The notes below the pieces were generated by a model. It was not told the origin of the DNA. It did not search any database and saw nothing but the letters and a program-made list of their open reading frames with translations. A program made the translations under genes and the position numbers. From contig JAIQFD010000004.1 in the NCBI GenBank assembly GCA_020073495.1, positions 609,001-673,000 on the forward strand: a stretch of 64,000 nucleotides of DNA, in the 5' to 3' direction. Positions 41,898 through 51,295 of this stretch are shown one piece after another. How positions within the stretch are numbered: the stretch's first letter is position 1; the number at the start of each line of letters is the position of its first letter. The DNA comes from Terriglobia bacterium (lineage in GTDB: Bacteria > Acidobacteriota > Terriglobia > Terriglobales > Acidobacteriaceae).

Positions 41898-42384
41898 GGG
41901 GGTACCCCCTCCCCCTCGATATGTCGTTCCAAAAGACTTACGAGGGGAGATATGTGAGATATGTGAGGAGGATGGGCGACGACATACTCCTACTTCCAGC
42001 ATAGCAAGTCGAGAGCATGCAGGGGGCAGGAGGCGGGCGGAGAAGCCATTGCGGATCAGCGGGTTACAGGAGCCGAAAATATTGTTCTTGACATAGCTTA
42101 AAGATATACAAATCCAGATTTTGCGCGGTGGTTTGTTTTCAAGCGGTTAGAGGGGCCTCACGCAGTGGACACAATTTCCCGTCTGTCATCCTGAGCGACG
42201 TGCGCCCCGGTTTTGGGCACACGAGCGAAGGATCTCGCCGGTGTGGGCATCCACGACGCCAGTCAATCGGTTTCTCCGGAAACCCAGACAGATTGACATC
42301 GCGGCTGCCCGAGACTCGCGAGATCGTTTGGGGAGACCTCGGGCTGAAGCCCGGGGCCAAACTCTTACGCCCGCTTCGCGGGCT
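41898..42384 (+). other. Spacer before the 124-bp repeat array
   Basis: No gene is recognisable. It contains two direct GATATGTGA repeats near 41950-41968, an AT-rich stretch near 42075-42120, and a separate dispersed-repeat type at about 42185-42236 that starts GTCATCCTGAGCG and ends GCGAAGGATCTC. A GGGCTGAAGCCC palindrome near 42341 begins the palindrome-rich zone. Confidence 0.6.
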
Positions 42385-43175
42385 GGACAGCCGAGGGCGG
42401 CTGTCCCACGCCGGGGCTAAAGCCCCGGTTCTTTTTTGCGCTCTGAACCCCGGCCTAAAGGCCGGGGCTTCCACCGGCCCTTCGTTTTTACGCCTGTTGA
42501 AGCGGGCTGGACAGCCGAGGGCGGCTGTCCCACACCGGGGCTAAAGCCCCGGTTCCTTGTTGCGCTCTAAACCCCGGCCTAAAGGCCGGGGCTTCCACCG
42601 GCCCTTCGTTCTTACGCCTGCTGAAGCGGGCTGTTCCTCGACTGAATGCCCCACCCCTTGTTCGCGGACTGAAGTCCGCGAATCCCGGGTCGCGGAGCGA
42701 GTCAGGGCTAAAGCCCTGACCTACCGAGCCCGGGCCCACCGCCCGAGGCTAAGTTCTTACGCGCGCTTCGCGGGCTAGACAGCCGAGGCGGCTGTCCCAC
42801 ACCGGGGCTAAAGCCCCGGTTTCTGTTTGCGCTCTGAACCGCGGCCTAAAGGCCGGGGCTTCCACCGGCCCTTCGCTCTTACGCCCGCTGAAGCGGGCTG
42901 TACAGCCGAGGGCGGCTGTCCCACACCGGGGCTAAAGCCCCGGTTCTTTTTTGCGCTCTGAACCCCGGCCTAAAGGCCGGGGCTTCCACCGGCCCTTCGT
43001 TTTTACGCCTGTTGAAGCGGGCTGGACAGCCGAGGGCGGCTGTCCCACACCGGGGCTAAAGCCCCGGTTCTTTCTTGCGCTCTGAACCCCGGCCTAAAGG
43101 CCGGGGCTTCCACCGGCCCTTCGTTCTTACGCCTGCTGAAGCGGGCTCGACAGCCGAGGGCGGCTGTCCCACACG
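42385..43175 (+). repeat. Tandem array of palindrome-rich 124-bp units
   Basis: Near-identical units start at 42385, 42509, 42777, 42900 and 43024, with a truncated one at 43148. The step is 123 or 124 bases except for a divergent block at about 42633-42776. Each unit has three strong hairpins in fixed order: GGACAGCC/GGCTGTCC, ACCGGGGC/GCCCCGGT and CCCCGGCC/GGCCGGGG, then a spacer ending AGCGGGCT. The divergent block carries two other palindromes, TTCGCGGACTGAAGTCCGCGAA-like and TCAGGGC/GCCCTGA. Frames through the array are repeats, not genes. Confidence 0.9.
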
Positions 43176-43349
43176 AGCAAGACGCGGCCGAGGGCGGCCG
43201 CGCTACAAGTTCGTTATACGAAGTTTTTCTCGGCGCACTCGGCGATCTCGGCGGTGAAATCCGTCAGCGCCTGAAATCCCAGCGGCATCCGATTTGCAAG
43301 GCGGCGCGAGGGCTTTGACCGTAAAATCCGAGTCTCACGGATCTCGCGT

Positions 43350-44543
43350 ATGACGCACACGGCGGAACCATTCTTGCTCGAGCTGTTCTTCATCTTCGTC
43401 TGGGCGAAGGTGGCGGGGGAGATTTTCGAGCGGCTGGGCCTGCCCGCGGTGGTGGGCGAGATCCTGGCGGGTGTCGTCCTCGGCCCCTACGCGACCAGGC
43501 TGCTGGACCCGAGCGCGACCACGCTCTCCATCGCCGAGATCGGGGCCATCTTCCTGCTGTTCACGGTGGGACTGGAGACCAGCCCCAAGGAGCTGGTCCG
43601 GGTGGGGCGCGTATCGCTGAGCGTGGCGGCCGCCGGCATCGTTGCGCCGTTCGTCCTGGGGTTCGCGTACATGCGCTTCCTGCGCGGCCACCCGGCGCAC
43701 GAGGCGACCTTCGTGGCCGCCGCCATGGTGGCCACCAGCGTGGGCATCACGGCGCGCGTGCTGGGCGACCTGCACGTGCTGCAAACACGGGTCGCGAAGA
43801 TCATCCTCGGGGCCGCCGTCTTCGACGACATCCTGGGCATGATCCTGCTGGCGGTGGTGGCCGGGGTGGCTTCCAGGGCGGGCGTCCAGTGGACGCAACT
43901 GGGGGTCGTGACCGCCGAGGCCGTGATCTTTGCCGTGTTCATGATCTTCCTCGCGCCCCGCCTCGTAGGGCACATCCGGCCGAGCGTGGAGCGCATGTCC
44001 ACGCGGAACGCGCCGCTGATCCTGTCCCTGGCCCTTTGTCTGGGACTGTCGGTGGCGGCAGAGCGCATCGGGATGGCGGCCATCGTGGGAGCGTTCTTCG
44101 CCGGGCTGGCCTTCGCGGAATATTCCCCGGAGTGGAACCTGCAGCCGCGGGTGAATGCGATCAACGAGCTGCTGGCGCCATTCTTCTTTTTCACCATGGG
44201 CTCGCGGCTGGACCTGCGGGTGTTCGACGGGAGCATCCTCGTGGCATCGGTGATCGTCACGGCACTGGCCATCGCGGCCAAGCTGGTCGGCTGCGGGTTG
44301 CCGGTCCTGAAAGAAGGCTGGCCCAGCGCGCTGAAGGTGGGTGTGGGCATGACGCCGCGCGGGGAAGTGGCCCTGATCGTGGCCCTGATCGGATTGCAGA
44401 TGAACATGATCTCGCAGCAGGTGTACGGCATCGTGATCTTCATGACGGCGGCGACCACGCTGCTGGCGCCGCCGCTGCTGCGCTACCTGTTCAAGCGCGA
44501 CCTGGCGAAAGTGCCGGCGCCGGAAGAGGTCGTCACCGAGTAG
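43350..44543 (+). CDS. Monovalent cation:proton antiporter (CPA2, KefB/NapA-like)
   Basis: A 397-residue membrane protein with 12-13 helices and no nucleotide-binding domain. The ion-binding DD pair is in AVFDDILGM (about residue 154), and the family start GEILAGVVLGP is present. It exchanges Na+ or K+ for protons. It directly follows the repeat array and is followed by fabG, whose promoter overlaps its end. Confidence 0.92.
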   Translation: MTHTAEPFLLELFFIFVWAKVAGEIFERLGLPAVVGEILAGVVLGPYATRLLDPSATTLSIAEIGAIFLLFTVGLETSPKELVRVGRVSLSVAAAGIVAPFVLGFAYMRFLRGHPAHEATFVAAAMVATSVGITARVLGDLHVLQTRVAKIILGAAVFDDILGMILLAVVAGVASRAGVQWTQLGVVTAEAVIFAVFMIFLAPRLVGHIRPSVERMSTRNAPLILSLALCLGLSVAAERIGMAAIVGAFFAGLAFAEYSPEWNLQPRVNAINELLAPFFFFTMGSRLDLRVFDGSILVASVIVTALAIAAKLVGCGLPVLKEGWPSALKVGVGMTPRGEVALIVALIGLQMNMISQQVYGIVIFMTAATTLLAPPLLRYLFKRDLAKVPAPEEVVTE

Positions 44544-44558
44544 CGCTGGCTCTATAAT
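44530..44558 (+). promoter_or_regulatory. Promoter of fabG
   Basis: TCGTCA (44530-44535) and consensus TATAAT (44553-44558) with a 17-base spacer. It overlaps the last codons of the antiporter gene. GAGGAG at 44571-44576 is the ribosome-binding site of the next gene. Confidence 0.6.
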
Positions 44559-44583
44559 CGCGGTTCCATCGAGGAGAGTGAAG

Positions 44584-45330
44584 ATGTCCGACCTGAAAGG
44601 GCGAGTGGCGCTGGTGACGGGCGCGTCGCAGGGGATCGGGCGAGCGTGTGCGCTCACGCTGGCGCAGGCGGGCGCGACGGTGGCGCTGGCCGCGCGCAAC
44701 GAGGCGAAGACCGCCGCCGTCATGAAAGAGATCGCCGGCGCGGGCGGCGCCGCGCGCGCCTTCAAGCTCGACGTGGCCAACGAAGACGAGGTGAAGTCCG
44801 TCGTCAAGGCAGTGGTCGAGCAGTACGGGAAGGTCGACATCCTGGTGAACAATGCGGGCATCACCCGCGACCAGCTCGCCATGCGCATGAAGCGCGCCGA
44901 CTGGGACGCCGTGCTCAACACCAACCTGACCGGGGCCTTCCTCTGCACCCAGGCAGTGATCGCGCCCATGCTGAAACAAAGGTGGGGCAGGATCATCAAT
45001 ATCAGCAGCGTGTTCGGGCGGATGGGGCAGGCGGGGCAGGCGAACTATGCCGCGTCGAAGGCGGGGCTGATCGGGCTGACCATGGCGATGGCGCGCGAGC
45101 TGGCGTCGCGCAACATCACGGTCAATGCGGTCGCGCCCGGATTCATCGAGACGGCCATGACCGAGGGCCTGACGCCCGAGTTCCGGGCGGAAGCGCTCAA
45201 GCTGATCCCGCTGGGACGCGTGGGGAGCGACATGGACGTGGCCCACGCGGTGCGCTTCCTGGCCTCGGAGGAAGCGGGATACATCACCGGTCACGTGCTG
45301 AACGTGAACGGCGGGATGCTGATGGGATGA
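44584..45330 (+). CDS. fabG: 3-oxoacyl-ACP reductase
   Basis: A 248-residue short-chain dehydrogenase: GASQGIG cofactor motif, NNAG, catalytic Ser in NISSVFG, and YAASK with Tyr and Lys. The C-terminal GHVLNVNGGMLM is typical of FabG. It reduces 3-ketoacyl-ACP with NADPH in fatty acid elongation. It stands apart from other fab genes, so a related SDR substrate is possible. Confidence 0.88.
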   Translation: MSDLKGRVALVTGASQGIGRACALTLAQAGATVALAARNEAKTAAVMKEIAGAGGAARAFKLDVANEDEVKSVVKAVVEQYGKVDILVNNAGITRDQLAMRMKRADWDAVLNTNLTGAFLCTQAVIAPMLKQRWGRIINISSVFGRMGQAGQANYAASKAGLIGLTMAMARELASRNITVNAVAPGFIETAMTEGLTPEFRAEALKLIPLGRVGSDMDVAHAVRFLASEEAGYITGHVLNVNGGMLMG

Positions 45331-45401
45331 AACCATCGCAGATCGCAAGAGTCAGATTGCAGAAGTAAGAAGCGAGGGCGAGGCTCCGGCGCTACGTTGG
45401 T

Positions 45402-45893
45402 ATGGCGGAAGCAGCAAAGCAGACTGCGATCTCCATCGTTGAGGCAAGCACGCCGGAGCAAGTCGAGCAGGCGCGGGCGCTGTTCCTGGAGTACGCCGAC
45501 TCGCTGGGGTTCAGCCTGTGCTTCCAATCGTTCGACCAGGAACTGGCGGAGCTGCCGGGGAAGTACGCGCGGCCGGAAGGACGATTGCTGCTTGCGTTTC
45601 AGGGCGGGCGGATCGCGGGATGCGTCGCGATGCGCAGACTCGAGGGCGACATCTGCGAGATGAAGCGGCTGTATGTGCGCCCGGACTTCCGCGGGACCGG
45701 GGCGGGCCGGACGCTTGCGCAGCGCATCATCGCGGAAGCGAAAGCCGCGGGATACCGGCGGATGCGGTTGGATACCATCACCGGCAAGATGGATCGGGCC
45801 ATCGCGTTATATCGCGCGCTGGGATTCCGCGAGATCCCGCCCTACGGGATACACCCGATTTCGGGAACATTATTCATGGAATTGACCCTGTAG
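45402..45893 (+). CDS. GNAT-family N-acetyltransferase
   Basis: A 163-residue GNAT with the acetyl-CoA motif VRPDFRGTGAGRTL and the beta-5 segment YRALGFREIPPY. The acceptor is unknown. It lies downstream of fabG with a 70-base gap. Confidence 0.92.
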   Translation: MAEAAKQTAISIVEASTPEQVEQARALFLEYADSLGFSLCFQSFDQELAELPGKYARPEGRLLLAFQGGRIAGCVAMRRLEGDICEMKRLYVRPDFRGTGAGRTLAQRIIAEAKAAGYRRMRLDTITGKMDRAIALYRALGFREIPPYGIHPISGTLFMELTL

Positions 45894-46022
45894 CAGCAGA
45901 TCTTCGGGCGCTGCGGCATCGCCCGAGGCCGGCCTCAGGAGAAAAAGATTCTTCTTGCAAGGCGCACCCACTCTGATTACTATGCGGGCACTCCCCAGGA
46001 CAATATTGCTGTTTTTTTCATT

Positions 46023-46379
46023 ATGAACATCGGCGAAACTATCCGGAATTTCCGCCTCAACAAAGGCATGTCGCAGGGCGACATCGAGAAGCGCACCGGG
46101 CTTCTGCGGTGTTACCTGTCCCGGGTAGAGAACGGGCACACCATCCCGTCGCTGGACACGCTGGCCAAGATCGCTTCCGCCATGGAATTGCCGCTGGCGC
46201 AATTCTTCACCGATGCCGCCCACGACAACGGGCAGCCCGGGAAGCCCGTCCCGCAGCTCTCGGACGACGAGGTGCGGTTCCTGTCGCAGATCCGGCGCTA
46301 CTCCGGCAGCTTGAACGACAGCGACCGCAAGCTGGTGCTGGCCATGGTCAAGAAGATGGCCGCCAGCGCCGCGCGGTAG
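46023..46379 (+). CDS. XRE-family transcriptional regulator
   Basis: A 118-residue protein with an N-terminal helix-turn-helix of the lambda-repressor type (RNFRLNKGMSQGDIEKRTG, then YLSRVENGHTIPSLDTLAKIA). The C-terminal 45 residues are helical and lack a known sensor domain. It stands alone, so its targets are not clear from context. Confidence 0.92.
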   Translation: MNIGETIRNFRLNKGMSQGDIEKRTGLLRCYLSRVENGHTIPSLDTLAKIASAMELPLAQFFTDAAHDNGQPGKPVPQLSDDEVRFLSQIRRYSGSLNDSDRKLVLAMVKKMAASAAR

Positions 46380-46490
46380 CTGCCAGCCAGTAGCTCCTGA
46401 CTCTGAGTTCCTCCACTGCCGGCCGAAGTACCTTTGGGAGGACAACCTTAGTGACCTCCCCGGCTTCGTCCGGGAAGGAAAAGCTTGTGC

Positions 46491-46546
46491 TATATTCCGG
46501 CCAAGGGGAGCCCGACCTTGTTTCCCGCGATGGGGGAACCCCGGGC
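46491..46546 (+). promoter_or_regulatory. -10 box and leader hairpin before the gene at 46562
   Basis: TATATT at 46491-46496 is followed by a two-part hairpin: AGCCCG with CGGGCT outside, GTTTCCC with GGGGGAAC inside (46509-46546). The gene starts 16 bases later with GTG, so the fold could limit ribosome access. Confidence 0.3.
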
Positions 46547-46561
46547 TGCACGAGGTGACCG

Positions 46562-47182
46562 GTGACGGTCGACGAAGAACTCAATCAGCTCGACGATGCC
46601 CTGCGCCGGCTGAAGATCGAATACGACATCTATTTCGGGGGCGGGTCGAAGAAGCCTCCCACCGACCTGGAATGGCGTGTGCAGTCGCTGCTCAAGAAGT
46701 ACTCCGACAGCCAGAAGATGAGTTTCCCCCAGCGCTTCCGCTACAACACCATCAGCCAGCGCCACGCCCTGTTCAGCGACCTGTGGCGGCAGAAGATGAA
46801 GATCAAGGAAGAGGGCTACCGGCGTCCGAGCGACGCGCTGCTGGGGGTGCAGGGAGTGCGCACCGCGGAGGAGCGCGCCGCCGAAGAAGCGCTGGCCGGG
46901 GAGCAGCCGGCCGCGGCCGCGGCCGAAGCCAAGCCTTTCACCGTGCACTGTTCGGACGCCGAGGCCGAGCACGACAAGGTGCAGTCGCTGTTCAACGCCA
47001 TGGTCGAAGCCCGCAAGGCGGCCGGCGATGCCGGCGCGACGAGCGCCAATTTCGACTCCTTCAAGGCCTTCGTCAAGAAAAAGACGGACCAGATCCGCAA
47101 GGACTACGGCTGCCATTCCGTGGAGTACTCGGTCGAGCTGGAAGCCGGGCAGGTCCGGCTGAAGGCCAAGGCGAAGACATAG
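46562..47182 (+). CDS. Conserved protein with MXAN_5187-like C-terminal domain
   Basis: A 206-residue protein from GTG 46562. The N-terminal 90 residues are helical and charged (ALRRLKIEYDIYFGGGSKKPP), then an Ala-rich linker, then a domain of about 70 residues ending FKAFVKKKTDQIRKDYGC, then a final beta strand. From memory this C-terminal part resembles the domain named after Myxococcus MXAN_5187; that needs a profile search. No function is known. Confidence 0.6.
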   Translation: MTVDEELNQLDDALRRLKIEYDIYFGGGSKKPPTDLEWRVQSLLKKYSDSQKMSFPQRFRYNTISQRHALFSDLWRQKMKIKEEGYRRPSDALLGVQGVRTAEERAAEEALAGEQPAAAAAEAKPFTVHCSDAEAEHDKVQSLFNAMVEARKAAGDAGATSANFDSFKAFVKKKTDQIRKDYGCHSVEYSVELEAGQVRLKAKAKT

Positions 47183-47183
47183 C

Positions 47184-47211
47184 TGTCAGCCATCAGCTAT
47201 CAGCCATCAGG
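47184..47211 (+). repeat. Heptamer array, forms of NATCAGC
   Basis: Four consecutive 7-bp units: TGTCAGC, CATCAGC, TATCAGC and CATCAGG. It begins two bases after the upstream stop codon. Confidence 0.7.
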
Positions 47212-47231
47212 AACTTCCCCGACCCATCGCC

Positions 47232-47237
47232 TATAAT
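47232..47237 (+). promoter_or_regulatory. TATAAT -10 box of purH
   Basis: Consensus TATAAT, 42 bases before the purH GTG, followed by C like the boxes at 22549 and 44553. The -35 region has no recognisable match. Confidence 0.4.
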
Positions 47238-47278
47238 CTCTGGTTCGTTTCAACTTCATTGTCGCAACCGAGGCGAGA

Positions 47279-48856
47279 GTGTCGAAGATCCAGCGGGCGA
47301 TCATCAGCGTGACCGACAAACGGGGCGTGGAGGAGTTTGCGCGGCGACTGGCGCGGCTGGGCGTGGAGCTGGTCTCCACCGGGGGCACGGCCAAGCTGCT
47401 GCGCGACCGTGGCATCAAGGTCCGGGACATCTCCGAGCTCACGGGGTTTCCCGAGATGCTGGATGGGCGGGTGAAGACCCTTCATCCCAAGGTGCACGGC
47501 GGCATCCTGCACATGCGCGACAAGGCGGAGCACCTGAGCTCGGTCGCCCAGCATGGCATCCAGCCCATCGACCTGGTGGTGGTCAACCTGTACGCCTTCG
47601 AGAAGACCGCGGCCAAAACCGGCGTGCAGTTCGACGAGATCATCGAGAACATCGACATCGGCGGGCCCTCGATGATCCGTTCGGCGGCCAAGAACTTCAA
47701 GGACGTTGCCGTGGTGACGTCGCCCGGGGATTACAGCGCGGTCGCCGACGAGATGGAACGCAGCGGCGGTGAGCTTTCGCTGGAGACCAAGTGGCGGCTG
47801 GCGCAGAAAGCGTTCGCCACCACGTCGGCGTACGATTCCGCGATCGCTTCCACGCTGGAAGGGATCAGCCTGAGCGGCGGCAGCTTCGAACTGCATGCTG
47901 CAGGATTCCCGCAGGACCTGCGGCTGGCCTACCGCAAGGCGATGGACCTGCGCTACGGCGAGAACCCGCACCAGAAGGCCGCCATGTACTCCGACGGCTC
48001 GGGCGCGGGCATCGCCAACGGGAAGCAGCTCCAGGGCAAGGAGCTTTCCTACAACAACATCGTCGATCTGCAGGCGGCGTGGGACCTGACTCAGGAGTTC
48101 GAAGAGCCTTTTTGCGGCATCATCAAGCACACCAACCCGTGCGGCAGCGCGGTGGGGAAGGACCTGATCGAGGCCTTCCAGCGGGCGTTCGAGTGCGATC
48201 CGGTGTCGGCGTTCGGGGGCGTGATCGCGCTGAACCGGGCGGTGGACGGGCCGACCGCGGAGGCCATCGCGGGTCTGCGGCACAACGGAGTGGCGCTGTT
48301 CATCGAGTGCATCATCGCCTCCTCGTTCGACGAGGCGGCGCGGGCGCGCTTCGCCAAGCGCAAGGACCTGCGCGTGGTCGAGATCGTGCCGGCGGCGATG
48401 AAGTGGGTGATCAAGGCGGTCTCGGGCGGCGTGCTGCTGCAGGATGCGGACGCGCACAAGCTGGGGCCGTCGAATCTGACCGTGGTGACCGAACGGCAGC
48501 CCACCGAGGCCGAGATGCGGGACCTGCTGTTCGCGTGGAAGGTGTGCAAGCACGTGAAGTCGAACGCCATCCTCTATGCGAAGGACGGGCGCGGCATCGG
48601 CGTGGGCGCGGGGCAGATGAGCCGGGTGGACTCGGCCAGGATCGGCGCCATGAAGGCGGTGCTGCCGCTCCAGGGCAGCGTGGCCGGCTCCGATGCTTTT
48701 TTTCCGTTCTCCGACGGGGTCGAGGTGGTGGCCAAGGCGGGTGCGACCGCCATCATCCAGCCGGGCGGCTCGGTGAGGGACCAGGAAGTCATTGATACGG
48801 CGAACCGGCTGGGGCTGGCCATGGTGTTCACCGGGGTGCGGCACTTCAGACACTAG
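47279..48856 (+). CDS. purH: Bifunctional AICAR formyltransferase/IMP cyclohydrolase
   Basis: A 525-residue enzyme for the last two steps of IMP synthesis. The N-terminal cyclohydrolase half has a methylglyoxal-synthase fold ([29 protein letters not shown]). The C-terminal half has the AICAR-transformylase motifs [18 protein letters not shown] and [12 protein letters not shown]. The start codon is GTG 47279. Confidence 0.97.
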   Translation: MSKIQRAIISVTDKRGVEEFARRLARLGVELVSTGGTAKLLRDRGIKVRDISELTGFPEMLDGRVKTLHPKVHGGILHMRDKAEHLSSVAQHGIQPIDLVVVNLYAFEKTAAKTGVQFDEIIENIDIGGPSMIRSAAKNFKDVAVVTSPGDYSAVADEMERSGGELSLETKWRLAQKAFATTSAYDSAIASTLEGISLSGGSFELHAAGFPQDLRLAYRKAMDLRYGENPHQKAAMYSDGSGAGIANGKQLQGKELSYNNIVDLQAAWDLTQEFEEPFCGIIKHTNPCGSAVGKDLIEAFQRAFECDPVSAFGGVIALNRAVDGPTAEAIAGLRHNGVALFIECIIASSFDEAARARFAKRKDLRVVEIVPAAMKWVIKAVSGGVLLQDADAHKLGPSNLTVVTERQPTEAEMRDLLFAWKVCKHVKSNAILYAKDGRGIGVGAGQMSRVDSARIGAMKAVLPLQGSVAGSDAFFPFSDGVEVVAKAGATAIIQPGGSVRDQEVIDTANRLGLAMVFTGVRHFRH

Positions 48857-49123
48857 ATCGCCGGGAGCGGAGTCCCGCAGCGGCAATAGCCCAGTCCTGC
48901 TGCGGCGCCTGAGCGCCGAGCTCAATGCCCGCACTCCCTCAGAAAATACGCAACAATACGGAAATGAGGTGTTCTATGTTGTGTGTACGGGCGCGGTCCT
49001 CTGTTTCCGTTCGTGTTTATCGCTGACGGCTGGAGGCTGACTGCCCAGGGGTAAAATAGAGAGCACCACGCACCTACCGTCCGGCATCCAATCGGGCGGG
49101 AAAGTGGCTAGGATCAGTTCTCA

Positions 49124-51235
49124 ATGAGAATCCGCATCGTCGTGCTGCTGCTGGCCGCGGCGGTTACCGCATGGGCACAGCAAAACGCTCCGTCCGAAAT
49201 CCCGCCCGACACCAAGGCGGAGGCGCCCGCGCAGCAGAGCGCGTCGCCGGGGACCGAGGCGCAGCCGAGTGAACCGGTTACACCGAACCGGGCGTCCGCG
49301 TACTACCACTACACCTTGGCGCACATGTACCAGGAGCTGGTGGCCGTCTATGGGCGCGCCGACTTCGCGACCAAAGCCATCCAGGAGTACCGGCTGGCGA
49401 TCGAGTACGATCCCAAGTCGGACTTCCTGAAATCGGGGCTCGCCGAGCTGTACGTAAGCGTGGGGCGCATCCGAGACGCGGTCGAAGAAGCGCAGGACAT
49501 CATCAAAGGCGATCCCAACAACCTGGATGCGCGGAAGCTGCTGGGCCGAATCTACCTGCGCTCGCTGGGCGACGTGCAAGCGGGGACGCAATCGCGGGAG
49601 ATGCTGGGCCTGGCCATCGAACAATTCGAGCAGATCGTTCGCATCGATCCCAGCAACGTCGAAAGCCACCTCCTGCTGGGGCGCCTGTACCGCCTGAACA
49701 ACGAACTGGTCAAAGCGGAGAACGAGTTCAAGACCGCGGTCGGGCTGCAGCCTACCTCAGAGGAAGCGGTGACGACCCTGGCCTACCTGTACAACGAGGA
49801 GGGCGACTCCAAGCGCGCCGCCGAGGTGCTGGCCGGGGTGCCCGAGGCCGGGCGCACGGCCAAGCTGTACTCGGCGCTGGGCTTCACCTACGAGCAGCAG
49901 AAGGTTTACAAGAAAGCGGTCGAGGCCTACAAGAAGGCGGTCGAGCTGGACAAGGACAACCTCGACGCCTTGCGCGGCCTGGCGCAAAACCTGCTGAATG
50001 ACGGCCAGAGCGACGCGGCCCTGGAGCAGTACAAGCAGATCGCCGAGGCCGACCCGCAGGACGCACAGGCGTTCCTGCGCATGGCCGAGATCCACCGTCG
50101 GCAGGGCAAATACGACAAAGCTCTCGACAACCTGAACAAGGCCGAAGCGCTGGTCCAGGATTCGCTGGAAGTCCCCTATAACCGGGCGCTGATCTACGAA
50201 GTGCAGGGCAGGTTCGAAGAAGCCGCCAAGATCCTGGAAGGACTGCTGCAAAAGGGCGAGAAGCGGGAGGGCGCCTACGCGGCTGGCGAAGCCAACAACC
50301 GCGCCGTCTTCCTGGAACGGCTGGGCAATGTCTACCGCGAGCAGGGGAAGACGCAGCAGGCGGTGGAGACCTTCCGCAAGGCGCTCGCGCTGGGCCCGGA
50401 CAACGCCAGCCGCAGCTACCAGCAGATCATCGACACGTATCGCGAGGCCAAGATGTGGCCGCAGGCCACCGAGGCCGCGCGCGAAGCGGTGGAGAAGGTG
50501 CCCGAGGACCGCGGCCTGAAGCTGGTCCTCGCCGGCCAGCTCGCGGATACGCCGGGCGAGGCCGATGCCGCCATCGCCCAGGTCAAGAGCCTGCTCAAGG
50601 GCGCGCCCGAGGACCGCGAGGTGTACATCGCGCTGGCGCAGATCGAGAGCCGCTTGAAGCTCTACAAGGACGCGGAAGAGGCCATCGCGCAGGCGGAGAA
50701 GCTCTCCCCCAAGCCGGAGGAGAGGAACTACGCCCTGTTCGTGGCGGGGTCGATATTCGAGCGGCAAAAGAAGTACGAGGCGGCGGAAGAAGCGTTCAAG
50801 AAGGTGCTCGCCGACGAACCGAACAACGCGGTCGCGCTCAACTACCTGGGCTACATGCTGGCGGACCGCGGGGTGCGCCTCGAGGAAGCCCTGAACTACA
50901 TCAAGAAAGCGGTGGAGCTCGATCCGCAGAATGGGGCGTACCTGGATTCGCTGGGCTGGGCGTACTTCAAACTGGGCAATTACGACCTGGCGGAAGAGAA
51001 CCTGGGCAAGGCGGTGGCGCGGGTCTCGAACGATGCGACCATCCACCAGCATCTCGGCGACCTCTACCAGAAGACGGGGCGATTGAAGCTGGCCGCCGCG
51101 CACTGGGAGCGGGCGCTGGACGAGTGGAACAAGACCGTCGCCGCCGAGGTTGACCAGTCCGACGTGAACCAGGTGGCGAAGAAGCTAGAGGCGGCCAAGG
51201 TCAGGCTGGCGCAGCAGGCGCCGGTCCGCAAGTAA
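49124..51235 (+). CDS. Exported tetratricopeptide-repeat protein
   Basis: A 703-residue protein with a signal peptide (about residues 1-18, ending AWAQ), a Pro/Ala/Glu-rich linker to about residue 55, then TPR units to near the C-terminus. Typical pairs are AYKKAVELDKDNLDALRGLA and ALNYLGYMLADRG. It should be a periplasmic or outer-membrane assembly scaffold. A TAAAAT box is found at 49052-49057 upstream. Confidence 0.9.
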   Translation: MRIRIVVLLLAAAVTAWAQQNAPSEIPPDTKAEAPAQQSASPGTEAQPSEPVTPNRASAYYHYTLAHMYQELVAVYGRADFATKAIQEYRLAIEYDPKSDFLKSGLAELYVSVGRIRDAVEEAQDIIKGDPNNLDARKLLGRIYLRSLGDVQAGTQSREMLGLAIEQFEQIVRIDPSNVESHLLLGRLYRLNNELVKAENEFKTAVGLQPTSEEAVTTLAYLYNEEGDSKRAAEVLAGVPEAGRTAKLYSALGFTYEQQKVYKKAVEAYKKAVELDKDNLDALRGLAQNLLNDGQSDAALEQYKQIAEADPQDAQAFLRMAEIHRRQGKYDKALDNLNKAEALVQDSLEVPYNRALIYEVQGRFEEAAKILEGLLQKGEKREGAYAAGEANNRAVFLERLGNVYREQGKTQQAVETFRKALALGPDNASRSYQQIIDTYREAKMWPQATEAAREAVEKVPEDRGLKLVLAGQLADTPGEADAAIAQVKSLLKGAPEDREVYIALAQIESRLKLYKDAEEAIAQAEKLSPKPEERNYALFVAGSIFERQKKYEAAEEAFKKVLADEPNNAVALNYLGYMLADRGVRLEEALNYIKKAVELDPQNGAYLDSLGWAYFKLGNYDLAEENLGKAVARVSNDATIHQHLGDLYQKTGRLKLAAAHWERALDEWNKTVAAEVDQSDVNQVAKKLEAAKVRLAQQAPVRK

Positions 51236-51295
51236 GCCCGCAGGACGCAGGTGTTGATCCTGCAACCTGCCTCCTGCCTCCTTTACAATCCCAGC

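Noticed and set aside
42088-42110. Promoter from TTGACA (42088-42093) and TATACA (42105-42110)
   Set aside because: The spacer is only 11 bases and no gene follows on the plus strand.
43208-43225. lox-like recombination site (TATACGAAGTT)
   Set aside because: Only one half-site matches, the inverted partner is just five bases, and no recombinase is nearby.
42385-43257. Genes in the open frames at 42488-42778 and 43075-43257
   Set aside because: The frames are translations of the tandem repeat units and repeat the same peptide in several places.
47231-48934. 567-codon minus-strand frame over purH
   Set aside because: purH is certain on the plus strand; the antisense frame has no domain.
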